From Dendrolimus kikuchii (taxonomy: Eukaryota; Arthropoda; Insecta; Lepidoptera; Lasiocampidae), in NCBI GenBank assembly GCA_019925095.2, contig CM034412.1, positions 11,942,001 through 12,006,000 of the forward strand: 64,000 nt of DNA. The letters are read 5' to 3'. A program made the translations under genes and the position numbers. Shown piece after piece: positions 43,351 to 53,303 of this stretch. Below the pieces are notes generated by a model. The model was given only the letters and a program-made list of their open reading frames with translations. It did no database searches and had not been told where the DNA came from. The stretch's first letter is position 1. Each line of letters opens with the position of its first letter.

Positions 43351-44515
43351 GTCTGGCCATAAATACTGTTACATAAAAACTTTTCTTTTTTTCAACTTTT
43401 TAATTATTTTGAATTTGGAACACGTATATTATTTTAAAAACTTCTTTCGATTTTGCGCCATTTCACATATTTTTTCGTGTTCATTATCAAATTACAATAT
43501 GGAATGGGGTGTTAAAGAAAATAGGATTGCAGTGATCGCCTTGCACAAAGTGGGTATGGAGCCGTCGGTCATATTCCAGACACTTCAAAAGCTTGGTATC
43601 AGCCGTATGTTCGTATATCGTACTATCAACAGATACAACAACACTTCGTCTGTCGAAGACCAGAAAAGATCGGGGAGGACGCGTGCTGTTAGAACTACAA
43701 CGGCTGTTAATGCTTTTAAAGCCAGAATTCGTCGAAACCCCATTAGGAAGCAAAAAATCTTATCGCGAGAAATAAGAAATGAAAGGCACAGAAATATCCT
43801 CTGTACCGATTAAAAAAAATTCACTATTGAAGAACACTACAATAAGCAAAATGATAAAGTGTACGCTCACAGTTCTAAAGAAGCTGCTCAAGTGGTCGGA
43901 AAGGTACAACGTGGTTATCATCCTGCGTCAGTGATGGTTTGGTGGGGCGTGTCTTATCAAGGAGCCACAAAACTACATTTTTGTGAAAAAGGAGTGAAAA
44001 CTTCATCCAAAGTGTATCAAGATACAGTCTTGGATCTTGTTGTGAAACCTCTCAGCAATACACTTTTTAAAAATATACCGTGGACTTTTCAGTAGGACTC
44101 TGCACCTGGTCACAAGGCACGAACTACCCAAGCCTGGCTTGAAACCAACGTTCCGGACTTTATAAGAGCTGAAGACTGGCCCTCATCTAGCCCAGACCTC
44201 AACCCTTTAGACTTCAAATTATGGTCAGTTTTAGAGGACATGGCCTGTTCTAAACGACACGGCGACATTGCGTCTCTTAAAAAATCTTTGGAGCAAGCAG
44301 TGGCGAAATTACCCTTGGAAACAGTGCGTAAATCCATAAATTCGGGGCCAAACAGATTAAAGGCCTGTATAAAAGCCAAAGGTGGCCATATCAAATAGAA
44401 TATTTTTTATTTTTTGCTTAGACTTTAATAAATATGTAGGTATAAATTTTAATAATATTACATTACTTCATTTAAAAAAATGCATTTTCATTTGTAACAG
44501 AACTTATGGTTGGAC
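43351..44515 (+). mobile_element. maT-type (DD37D) mariner element
   Basis: Terminal inverted repeats at 43351-43373 (GTCTGGCCATAAATACTGTT) and 44493-44515, differing at a handful of positions, flanked by TA (43349-43350, 44516-44517). It contains the broken transposase at 43499-44398. Length 1165 bp, somewhat shorter than typical full elements because of an internal coding deletion. Confidence 0.9.
43499..44398 (+). pseudogene. maT/mariner transposase pseudogene
   Basis: A single frame of 299 codons reads MEWGVKENRIAVIALHKVG (N-terminal helix-turn-helix), then RSGRTRAVRTTTA, IRRNPIRKQKILSREI, and after a gap ILCTD, with the first catalytic Asp at 43808. Next comes a stop (43811), FTIEEHYNKQNDKVYA, HPASVMVWWGVSYQG, a second stop (44093), DSAPGHKARTTQAWLETNVP (second Asp, 44096) and WPSSSPDLNPLDFKLW (third Asp, 44210). 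There are 37 residues between the last two Asp, the DD37D signature of maT. The stretch normally lying between REI and the first Asp seems to be missing (roughly 50 residues against the usual ~350-residue protein). There are two stops and no frameshift. I chose ATG 43499 because the preceding codons from 43409 are not conserved in the family. Confidence 0.9.
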
Positions 44516-44574
44516 TAGGTAGTATAAATTTGTTCTTTCTAAATATTTTTTTTAAATAAAATAACTCGTCTTTA

Positions 44575-44998
44575 TCTATACTAATCTTATATAGAAGAAA
44601 AGTTTGTAACTTTGGATGTTCGGGGTAATCTCCGCTACTACTGATCCCATTTTGAAAATTCTTTCACCAGTAGAAAGTTAAATTATTCCCGAGTGACATA
44701 GGCTATATTTGATTGTGATTAATAAATCAAAAAAGTAAAAACGTTTTACGCCCAGTGAAGTGGACACGGAAATGCCTGTCAAATAAGTTACAGCAATCAC
44801 GTTTCACGTAAAAATTGCACACCTCATACGAGGCACTGCGAGTGCTTTGCCCGTTTATGAATTAATTAAAAAATTTCTGCGTTTATGAATTAATTAAAGG
44901 TTACAAAACTTAATTAAACTTTGATATGCGTGCGTGTGTCAGTGTGTGCGTAGATGCATGTGTATTTTATAATGACGAAGTGGACACGAGACAGCTAG
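44575..44998 (+). mobile_element. Helitron-like element
   Basis: A|TCTATACTAATCTTATATAG...ggacacgagacagCTAG|T. It holds two copies of 'gtttatgaattaattaa' (about 44852, 44880). Noncoding. Confidence 0.75.
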
Positions 44999-45169
44999 TT
45001 ACCTATGTAAGTGACTTTTTATTCATGACCAAGTCTTGCACGAACCACGAGAATAATCGCCCCTAGTCACTCAAATTACAACCTGGGAGTAGGGGACTCG
45101 TTACGAGTTAAGTTTAAAGAAATTAATGTTTTAGCAGTGGCTTCAGAGTAGCAGCAGTTTCTTTCTTTC

Positions 45170-45460
45170 AATGTATATTTGAAAATTTTCTATAATTATA
45201 CAATAATATATCGGATTTTCGCAGATTAGGCGATGCAGCCATGTGTACATTGTAAAAATACTATCAACAAAATAAAGTTTATAATAATTTCGTGGGGCAA
45301 AGCATAGTACTTTTTAACAAAACTCCACAAAACATTCAGAAGACGAGTTTAAAAAATTAATGCAACGTTTGTGTGAGAAGGCTTATTATGTAACACGTAA
45401 GATTTTCTACACGATCACACCGAATGGCAATAATGCAAATTATTCTTAAATATATATTAT
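45170..45460 (+). pseudogene. LINE 3' region with ORF2 end
   Basis: GQSIVLFNKTPQNIQKT then, in another frame, DEFKKLMQRLCEKAYYVTR. Matches 40502-40620. FNKLP...FK..L...YY is the CR1/Jockey-type ORF2 ending. Confidence 0.55.
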
Positions 45461-45468
45461 TAATAAGT

Positions 45469-45760
45469 CATGGTAGCGTATGCATGCGTCCCAAACTCAA
45501 AGGACGCGGGATTAAATCCTGACCGGAACGCATGCGCTACTTAGGCAGTTATCTGTGCATATTGCTACAATTAACACGTGCTAACAACGCTGAAGGAAAA
45601 CACTATGATGAAACCTGCACATCGAGAAAACCCATGTAGCAAACATGCCAAGTCGCCTTGGACAAGCGTGGTGGGTATATCCGTTCCCCTCTATAGTGGG
45701 AGGCTCGAGCACAGCAATAGGAAACTTGTGGGCTGTTATTTTTTTTATTATATATACATT
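45469..45760 (+). mobile_element. SINE-B copy 3 (shorter form)
   Basis: The tRNA-like head is degraded (B box 'ggattaaatcctgacc'). Body as at 20490 but lacking its GC-rich middle. Ends 'gagcacagcaataggaaact' and 'gggctgttatttttttt'. Confidence 0.8.
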
Positions 45761-46047
45761 ATTGGAACCAAAAATTACCTGTTAATGTTATTAGCTAAAT
45801 GAGATCGGGTGCTTCAAACACGAGTATATATTAAAACTTAATAGACGTTCCCAAACCCAAAATGTTGTATGTACTAGTTAGATCAGAAACAAACATATTT
45901 ATATGTTACTATTTTATAAAATATCCTCTTTGCATAGTCTCCAGATTGGAAAATTATTTGGCGGATGGCGAACTTTTGATGACAAAAATTTTTTGGAGAA
46001 AATTTAGGGGACGATAATGTCAGCGTTAGGGAATTTTTTTAATTTTA

Positions 46048-46265
46048 ATCTGCATACAAATATACATATTGTATATCTCCAAATTAAGCAAGTTACGCTT
46101 GTGTTATGGGTAATATACAACGGACTGCTCAGACATCCAGACCATAGTAAATAACGGAGAAAATACGTTTCCGAAATTTACTATACCAGGAATCGAACCC
46201 AGGGCCTCTGCGTTGCAGTGACGTAGGCCGGCAAAGGCTTAGCCTGCTCAACCACAGAGGCCGTC
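46048..46265 (-). mobile_element. SINE-E copy with TSD
   Basis: Minus-strand SINE-E, B box region 'ggttcgattcc', flanked by AATTTTA at 46041-46047 and 46266-46272. Confidence 0.88.
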
Positions 46266-46272
46266 AATTTTA

Positions 46273-46634
46273 CATCCCTAGCTTTACTCAAAATGCCATA
46301 AAATATTACCTACCGTGAAATTTTTAATAAAAGTTAAATCCAAACATGTCTGTATACAATAATTGTAATGGTATTGATTACATGTCACTCTTGGTGTTAA
46401 TTTAATTTTAATTTACACAACGAATTGAGAACCTTCTAATTTTTGAAGTCGGTTAAAAATAATAAAAGTCTGTCGTCTCTACAAAATATTTCAATGTATA
46501 TAGTCCGACAGCCACTTGTCCAATTTTTTCATTCAACGATATATACGGGGAAGAGTTTCCAAATTAGTATCAGTTTGGGGATTTTATTGGCGGATATGGG
46601 GAATTTTCGTAAATTCAATCCGGAGACTATGCTT
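46273..46634. other. anonymous stretch
   Basis: 46443-46460 has 'ttgaagtcggttaaaa', resembling a TTAA-flanked MITE end. Otherwise nothing was recognised. Confidence 0.35.
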
Positions 46635-46815
46635 TTGCCGGCCGGCTTACTGGAACGCTGACGCACGGGGTTGGATTCCGAGCATGGTAAATTTCGTAAA
46701 CGAACTCTCCGTTACTGTCGTCTGATGTCTAGGATCAGCCCCACAGTGGTTTCTTTGTATATATGTTTGGGAACATACAATGTGTGAGTGTGTGTTGTTT
46801 GCCGATTGTAAAAGA
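46635..46815 (+). mobile_element. SINE-E copy, diverged
   Basis: 'gccggccggcttactggaac', B-box-like GGTTGGATTCC, 'gtaaatttcgtaaacg' and 'gtgttgtttgccgattg'. Confidence 0.7.
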
Positions 46816-46915
46816 AATGACGATTGATTGTAACGTCGACAAGTGTAATGGGAAAAATCGCGGTCGTGAACTTGGTCGTTGTGAGCTAGTAATGGAACGC
46901 GCTGTATGAAACATA

Positions 46916-47060
46916 TCGCCGGCGTCAGTCCATGGCCTTTAAAAAAAAATTTATGGTGACATTACTTTTTCATCAAAATTGTGACATATGTAACAATTTT
47001 GGCGAAAAAAATAATACCATCAAAAAATGTATCGCAAGGTCCTGCATTGACGCCGATGAT
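46916..47060. repeat. palindromic MITE
   Basis: Arms 46916-46988 and 46989-47060 pair: 'atcgccggcgtcagtcca' with 'tgcattgacgccgatgat', 'ttatggtg' with 'taccatcaa', 'aaaattgtgaca' with 'tgtaacaatttt'. Confidence 0.75.
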
Positions 47061-47762
47061 ATATATTAAAAACTGAATTCTGAATTAAAACAGAAAAATT
47101 AAAATTGTATTAAATACCTTTAATAAATTCAAGCTTCAAATATAGATTTTAACTTTTAATTGAAGGACGAATATTAAATAGTTATTCGATTGTTAATAAA
47201 ATTAATTTAAAATACTTACATGAAAACAAGGCACGAAAAAGAAAAAAAAGCACAAATTTCTCAACGATCACTGCACAAATGTCAATATTCCCGCGCCGCG
47301 CGATTCGTGTCACTTTTTAAATGGTAATTCTTTTTTTAACTGCAAGCCTATGCACTACCGAGTTGATTGGCTATACTGCCCGCGCAAGCGACCATAGCAC
47401 ATTTATATAGTCCTTGTGCAACTACACGCTTGCTTTATGAATTGTCCCAGTAATGCTCTGTGAATCGTCCTATCGAAACATATTAAGTATCTAGCGCGTC
47501 TTCGCTCTTTGGGATTTATTGTACGCAAATACACATGTATTATGTTGTACTACAGAGAGAACAATTCAGCTGTGCTATTTCCAAACCTACCAACGCACAT
47601 TATATTTTAAAGGAATATTTATGCATTTATTGTCTTACTATGGTAATCACAAAATAAAATTTAACACTTAAGAAAGTTAATAGAACGTAATTTTAAACGA
47701 AAATAACAAAACTAAAACCCAATAACAATTAATTTATTTGGTTGATGATATACATAATTAAT
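47061..47762. other. anonymous stretch
   Basis: 47292-47310 is a short GC-rich patch (CCCGCGCCGCGCG). A 700-bp block with no repeat I recognise, so it may be single-copy. Confidence 0.35.
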
Positions 47763-47955
47763 ATATTCACGACTAGTACACATAATAAACAGCCGTGATC
47801 ACAGCTACTGAAAAGTGGCCGAAACGTCGCCATAATAAAAAGTAAATAAATTACCGCGCTTAAAACCGTTAAAACTTAATTTTGGCCGAAACGTCGCCAT
47901 AATAAAAAGTAAATAAATTACCGCGCTTAAAACCGTTAAAACATAATTTTATTAA
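47763..47955. repeat. FB1 right arm, tandemly duplicated
   Basis: 'ggccgaaacgtcgccataat' to 'cttaaaaccgttaaaac' occurs twice in tandem (about 47818 and 47884) with near identity. Confidence 0.8.
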
Positions 47956-48345
47956 ATATACATATTTTTTTACATTATATTTTATTAATTCTGTAATGTT
48001 ATATTAATCCATAGCAAATATCCAAAAAAACGTTCTAAGGCGTCTTATTTTTAATTTTAATGTTGCTACCAAAGAATTGTGTTGTTTTATTAACTCAATT
48101 CGATTCAGTAAAAAAACTACGTGTATGTATTTATTCCAACAACGTAGATTATGCATATATTTCTAATAAAATAACATACCTACATAATTGTATTGAAAAC
48201 AAAAACGATTGAAATAATATTATACTAGTTAAGTAATAATATATTTAGTAATCTCCTATTAGGTTAACATTTCGATATGGGATTAAAATTTCGTACTCCA
48301 TCCATTTCGATTTTGTGAAATATTTGTGTGACACAAAATTTAATT

Positions 48346-48393
48346 ACATACATACATAACTTCACGCCAGTTCCCTTGCGGGATAGGCACGAA
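48346..48393 (-). mobile_element. RTE-1 extreme 3' end
   Basis: (CATA)n then 'acttcacgccagttcccttg' to 'ggcacgaac'. Severely 5'-truncated. Confidence 0.8.
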
Positions 48394-48460
48394 CTTTAAT
48401 TAAATTAATTTAATTTAATTAATTAAATTAACTATTTAATTTAATTAAATTAAAATAAAT
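48394..48460. repeat. TTAATTAAA-rich low-complexity tract
   Basis: Repeated TTTAATT/AATTAAA words capable of pairing with themselves. Confidence 0.7.
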
Positions 48461-48715
48461 CAAACGATCAGAAAGACGTATAATTTTTAATCGATTTCTC
48501 GTGATAATCGGTTAACTTGGTTAACGATTTGGAGGTTTCAATCCCTAAATATTTTTTACCTAATGAGAACTGTTAAATCAAACCTATTATTTTGTGATTA
48601 GAATAGACTGATGTAATGTACTTGTCAAAACATGTATAGACTATCAAAATTTGTGTGTCAGCTCCGACGCACGACCAGAGTTTACTCCGTAAATGCGATT
48701 ATCTTTGAATATGCA

Positions 48716-48865
48716 TTGATGAATATTATTTTAGATCTTATCGCATTGCATTAAAGTGCGATATTGTATGATTGTAAGGCGGTTACAAGACCTTCTAATT
48801 TCAAAACACCCTATCTTACACTAATGAGTGTTATTTTAGATACTCATTTCATTGCATTAAAGTTA
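48716..48865. repeat. pair of direct repeats, 105-bp period
   Basis: 'ttattttagat' plus 'attgcattaaagt' occurs at 48727-48757 and 48831-48863. Confidence 0.6.
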
Positions 48866-48909
48866 TTAAACGTAATGCTTTTGATTAACTCAAAATTTAT
48901 TATTTCAAA

Positions 48910-49108
48910 AGTATTATTTAGCTTATTGGGAGCGATAACTTTTTGGAGTTTACTCCTTAAGGATTGATTTTCATATAAGTACCGGTATGAAAATTTGATG
49001 AGTGAAATAATACAAGTGTAATGCTCTCAAATCAAAAGCTTACGCTCTACGCCATCCTTAAGGAGTAAACTCCAAAAACTTATCGTTCCCAAGAAGCTTA
49101 ATAATACT
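48910..49108. repeat. 55-bp inverted repeat pair
   Basis: Arms 48910-48964 and 49054-49108 match at 51 of 55 positions when inverted (core CTTAAGGAGTAAACTCCAAA). Confidence 0.85.
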
Positions 49109-49199
49109 CTCGAAATGATAGAAAGTAGAGTAGAAAGTTCTAGATCCATAGTTCCCTCTTTCCTGAACTATGGAAGAGGCTAAATTGTCAAATAAAAAA

Positions 49200-49480
49200 A
49201 TGGTTACCACAGCAACGATGGTATACTTTGTGCGATTTTAAGAATTTGAATGAAATGGGGATACATAACATGTCTGTATGAATGCGGCTTAGCCGAAGGA
49301 ACTCTACACCATATTTTTTTGACTGTCCCAAAATTATTACCCCTCCCCCCCTTTATGACGTTTTACATAAAGAGCTTCCTCGGCCTATCAATTTAAACTT
49401 TCTTCTCACCCTGGCTGACAAAAACCATGTATATACTTTATGTAGAATTATATCAGCTAATAACATTTATCTTTAGTGTA
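49200..49480 (+). pseudogene. LINE ORF2 C-terminal zinc-knuckle fragment
   Basis: YECGLAEGTLHHIFFDCPK then YDVLHKELPRPINLNFLLTL. The C.C...G...H..F.CP pattern is the CCHC-like end of R1/I/Jockey-type ORF2. It ends at a stop (about 49474). The 64-codon frame here is part of it. Confidence 0.6.
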
Positions 49481-49512
49481 GTTAGTTTAACGTATATGTT
49501 ATTAACTAGACG

Positions 49513-49680
49513 TGTTACTGGGGAGTTTCTTGCCGCTTCTTCTCCTTTGAACAGCGATAACATTTTTTCGAATTTTATTATTCCGATGTTTCGGCCATTT
49601 TTCAGTAGACGTGATCAGTACCGCGCTTAAACCCGTTATAACGTAATTTTATTATGTATAGTAGTTGCAAAAATTTTAAT
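49513..49680. repeat. FB1 remnant
   Basis: 'attattccgatgtttcggcc', 'agtaccgcgcttaaacccgt' and 'tataacgtaattttattatg' are FB1 arm sequences joined after internal loss. Confidence 0.65.
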
Positions 49681-49699
49681 TTTTTTTTAAAGAAGCTTT

Positions 49700-50040
49700 C
49701 AAACTTATATACTTAATATAGGTATATTAATAATGCTCTCGAATGACACACAATGCTTTCTATGCAATATGCGACACCTATGAAAATCATAAAAATATAA
49801 TATGTTTATGTATGTATTAAATTTAAATAAATGTGTAAATATGTAAATTTAAATTGTGCAGTCCTATTCTTTTTCTGCTCGATCTACATCGAGAGTTTAG
49901 TTAAGATTTCCTTTTAAGCTAGTTTGCCTGGAAGATGTCGCTTTTAGCGACAAGGCCGCCTGTTGCTTTGCCAAGAAAAATTGTAATTAAGCATTTTGTT
50001 TTTGTAATTGAGTGTTATCTATCTCTATCTATATTAAAAT
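49700..50040 (+). mobile_element. LINE-F 3' end
   Basis: 'agtttgcctggaagatgtcg', 'gcgacaaggccgcctgttg', then 'gagtgttatctatctctatc'. Matches the inverted 58340-58545 copy and beyond, both upstream ('atgcaatatg') and downstream. Confidence 0.7.
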
Positions 50041-50051
50041 TGTCAAAACTT

Positions 50052-50284
50052 CAGGCGTATTTTTGTCACTTCTTTTTTGGGGGCACGCTAATTCTTGAAA
50101 GTTGTAAGTCTATAATTTTTTGTTTGTACCTCCACTCCAAAAAATCTATTTAAAAAATCCATTTTTTTGTAAAGGTTACCAAAATTGTTTTTTTTGTCAG
50201 GTATTTTAATGCAATTTTTCTATATTTTCGAAATTTCCTTTAAGGGCACTGCGTGCCCCCAAGTGCCCCCACAAAAAAGTCCTG
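50052..50284. mobile_element. hAT-like MITE (family G)
   Basis: CAGG...CCTG ends with mirrored 'gggggcacgc' and 'gcgtgccccc' motifs. 8-bp duplications CAAAACTT (50044-50051) and CAAATCTT (50285-50292). The related locus at 58.2-58.5 kb has the same flanks without the insert, confirming the boundaries. 233 bp, noncoding. Confidence 0.88.
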
Positions 50285-50292
50285 CAAATCTT

Positions 50293-50400
50293 AATATACT
50301 GCTTTTGTCTGGGAGGTTACTCTTTGCTTAAGATAATTCAGTAGAGATCGCCTACTTGTCTTACACATTATATTGCAATAACGAGCGATTACTCTTCATC
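50293..50400 (+). repeat. duplicated flank shared with 58205-58330
   Basis: 'ataattcagtagagatcgcc' and 'gcgattactcttcatc' are the inverse of 58212-58300. Confidence 0.8.
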
Positions 50401-50691
50401 TTTTTTTATTACATGATGGAAAGCGTTTACCATCGCCTATGGACATTTGTAACAGCAAAGGTGCTACAAATGCGCTGCTGCTCTCTTAAGGGAGACTGGA
50501 ACCTGGTCACTAATGCCGGAACACAATTCAAAGTTGTTATTGCGGCATGCTCTAGACCAGGGGTGGTAGTCATCCCGTCGGGCAAATACCCTACCACCTG
50601 GCTGTGGATTGTTTTGTCGCCTCTTACTACGGGCCACTCGGCGGCAGGAAATTGTATTCTTTCTCCGTTCCTGCTCAGATAAATAACTCAA
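50401..50691 (-). repeat. repA copy 12
   Basis: Minus-strand copy. The 3' extremity is shortened ('acatgatggaaagcgtttac'). Confidence 0.88.
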
Positions 50692-51060
50692 TATGAATAA
50701 TTCCGTAAACATTTATCAAAATGTTATAGCATGATGTACACATAAATATATTATTTCAAATAATAACAAATGTCACATAATAACAAAGCGTGTATATTTA
50801 AATTTATAAAAAAATAATTAAAAAGGGGGACGGAACAAGAAACCGTAGTTGCATTTTTATTAATAAAACACACCTTATAATAAACAGATAAATAAATCAC
50901 GAATGCAACAAGACTTTAAATTAACACTATTTACAATTATCAACAAGCATTTATAATAAAAACATAATAATAAATAATACCGTATAATCTATTCTCTAAT
51001 TTGTGTACATATAAAAAAATAAATTTATGTACCTACTGAAAATAAATGCAAGAATTTATT
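50692..51060. other. anonymous AT-rich stretch
   Basis: Nothing recognised. Confidence 0.4.
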
Positions 51061-51087
51061 TAGATGTTGTAGAAAGAAGTCGGTTAA
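51061..51087. repeat. terminus of TTAA-type element
   Basis: 'gatgttgtagaaagaagtcgg' followed by TTAA matches the right end of the element at 52420-53261. Confidence 0.6.
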
Positions 51088-51174
51088 ATATTTATTTTTT
51101 GGTTTTTATTATTAAGTTATTTTAATACTTTTTAGTATTTGAAGTCGGTTTTTTTAAACGAAGTTTTTTTTTAA

Positions 51175-51430
51175 TCTATAGAGGTAAATAAAATTGAAGT
51201 GTCTGTTTGTTATATTAAAATAAAAATGTGGAAAAATTCAAGGAGGATAATTCGGATCAGGAGATTTCGAAAATGCAATTTTTTGATTTTTTATCTGTCT
51301 GCCTCTCTGGATATTCCGACTAATCTCTGGAACGGCTGAACCGATTTAGACGAAACTTTCACTGGTAGATAGTTGATGTTATAAGAAGTAACTTAGGCTA
51401 CTTTTAAAATTAGGGTTCCGCAAAAATATC
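51175..51430 (+). mobile_element. Helitron-like element, 3'-truncated
   Basis: TCTATAGAGGTAAATAAAAT start, 'gaagtgtctgtttgt', 'cggctgaaccgatttag', 'agggttccgcaaaa'. The CTAG end is lost. Confidence 0.65.
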
Positions 51431-52159
51431 CAAACTATAATGCTCTTTTAAAGCCAGATCTCAAATTATTACATTTCTTAGGGCCGAAAATCCCTTTTAT
51501 TGCTTACCCTTCACAGGATTGGCCAAGGCCTCATTTACCAGGTTGTGTTTATTTCTTCAAAATCAGCCGATCGGATTCCTGACGAGGGTAGTTCATTTTT
51601 CAAAGGTATACCACTTTATTTGTCGTCAAAATCGGCCTCGAAACTCCTTTCAGTGCTTTTCGCTATCTAGCATAGTTTATAATTTGACCCTGAATGCCCA
51701 CTTGAAAAATTTACCCTGTGTACATTAAAGAAAAATAATTCTGTTATAGACATCGCTGGAATGTCAAAGTGGACCTTGTTTAGAAGATGGACAATCAATA
51801 TCGGAAGAGATAATTTTTATAAGTATGGCAGAAAATTAGCAATATCTCGTCGGTCTATAAGTAGCAAGAGATGAAACCTCTTATCCGACTACCATGAAGA
51901 AGTTCTCATTTTAACTATATGTTCTTTTTTTGTATCTGTTACGCGATTATTCCGTCAATTGTGAACCGATTTTCAAATATTTCTCTTTATTCGTAAGTGT
52001 ATATTCCCGAGGTGGTTCCATAGTCACCAAGTCAGGATCTGATAAGTGTATCTCAGGGAAATCATGAGAAACCCCTGTTGACGAACATCTACATCGAAGA
52101 GTGAGATAGCAACCTTAAATACGCGTGTCAGTAGTACAATTTCTACAGGCGCTTAATGT
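51431..52159. other. anonymous stretch
   Basis: The 69-codon frame at 51519-51728 has no motif. No repeat was recognised. Confidence 0.35.
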
Positions 52160-52355
52160 ACATACATACATACATACATAACTTCACGCCAGTTCCCTTG
52201 CGGGGTAGGCACGAACAACAGAGTGCCATTTAGGCTTATTCTTACACACCTCACTTGCCTCTTTGACATTCATAACTCTTGTCATGCACACTCGTCTGTT
52301 CTTAAGGCTCCTGACATCACCTTCTGCTAGTACACGATCAATTTGATCATGGAAT
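52160..52355 (-). mobile_element. RTE-1 3' end
   Basis: Minus strand encodes TFHDQIDRVLAEGDVRSLKN through to the ...AYPARELA stop, as at 63296-63470, with a (CATA)n end at 52160. Little divergence indicates recent insertion. Confidence 0.88.
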
Positions 52356-52513
52356 GTATTACTTCTAAAGCTATTCAAGTACAAAACTAAACTAAAAAGC
52401 GAAAGATAAATATTATTAAGTTACTTCTTTCTACATCTTGAAGTCGGCGCGAAGTAAAACATAAAAATTATAGTAGTGTGGCGAGTGACGGTGGAATCAT
52501 CTGGTTGGTTTAA

Positions 52514-52786
52514 GAACGTTCAGAAAAAGGTAGAAGATTCTGGAAGGAAAAGACAAGGACAGATACATTTTAGAAAGGGATAGACGATGAACGAAAGTTC
52601 TAGAATAGAAGGTTCGGGAAGAAAAAGACAAGGACAAATAGATGTTAGAAAGAAATAGAAGATAAACGAAAGTTCTGGAATAGAGGGTTCGGGAAGGAAA
52701 AGACAGAGATAGATCAGAAAGGGGTGGATAGTAAATAAAAGAGTAACGAAAAGAAGATCGAAATTATGGGTTCCAGAAGATTCTTC
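52514..52786 (+). promoter_or_regulatory. array of heat-shock elements (HSF sites)
   Basis: The HSF pattern nGAAnnTTCnnGAAn occurs repeatedly: GAAgaTTCtgGAA (52533-52545), GAAagTTCtaGAA (52593-52605), TTCggGAA (52613-52620), GAAagTTCtgGAA (52668-52680), TTCggGAA (52688-52695) and TTCcaGAAgaTTC (52771-52783), plus a weaker one at 52514. Upstream sites sit in a 75-bp tandem unit (TTC at 52538, 52613, 52688). The last site is directly upstream of the TATA box, as in hsp promoters. Confidence 0.8.
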
Positions 52787-52790
52787 CGGG

Positions 52791-52830
52791 TATATAAGCA
52801 GCATAAGGCGCGGCTACCGGGGAGTTCAGT
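52791..52830 (+). promoter_or_regulatory. core promoter: TATA box and initiator
   Basis: TATATAAG at 52791-52798. An arthropod initiator-like TCAGT at about 52826-52830, ~30-35 nt downstream, inside 'gagttcagttcagttcaag'. Confidence 0.65.
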
Positions 52831-53160
52831 TCAGTTCAAGACAGCGACGCGACAAGTGCGACACGAAAAAGTTGGAAGAGAAGTTTAATAGAAGACAGTG
52901 ACGAGTTTAGTGGACAGTTCAGTGAAGGAGGAGTGTAGCGAAGTTTCAGAGAAGATCCAGAAGCGAGCTACCCGCGGTAAATTCGCAGGTGAACACTGCA
53001 GTAGCAGGAGGTCGCCTACGCAATATCGGCGACGGTATTGTGAGTGAGACATGTTATCGTGGGGACAGTGCGTCGTTAGTCGTGCGTGTAGGGGCAACGC
53101 GGCGAGAGGAATCACGTACGGCTGCGTAAGTTAATAAAAGCGTTTAGTTAAAATCTGGTG
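52826..53160 (+). ncRNA. predicted short transcript of the HSE unit
   Basis: From the predicted start to just past AATAAA at 53133-53138. No plus-strand frame of note, so any transcript would be noncoding or, if this is an LTR, its R-U5 region. GC content is higher than the flanks. Confidence 0.3.
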
Positions 53161-53303
53161 TTTTCTTCCAATACTGCATGCGTACCAATATTTTGCAAAT
53201 TTGTTGCTGTTTTTTATATTTTTCTTCGCACTGACTTCAAGATGTTGTAGAAAGAAGTCGTTTAAATATTTATATTTTGCTTTGATAAAATAGTTTTCTT
53301 GAT

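Larger units (their letters stand above)
52420..53261. mobile_element. TTAA-flanked inverted-repeat element carrying a heat-shock-type promoter
   Basis: TTAA at 52416-52419 and 53262-53265. Ends pair over ~40 bp: left 'acttctttctac...atcttgaagtc.g.gcgaag', right the inverse with 'aac' inserted. The TTAA target and short inverted ends fit piggyBac-type MITEs. The cargo is an array of heat-shock elements, TATA box, initiator-like site and AATAAA, listed below. The cargo could instead be a solo LTR that entered the MITE. Confidence 0.6.

Noticed and set aside
43487..43753. 88-codon minus-strand frame, and the 94-codon one at 44110-44394
   Set aside because: Antisense to the mariner transposase.
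47250..47480. Host promoter with a CpG-rich patch
   Set aside because: A short GC patch without TATA, initiator or downstream ORF is not enough.
52885..53115. 76-codon minus-strand frame within the heat-shock-element unit
   Set aside because: Runs against the TATA/initiator direction and has no recognisable motif.
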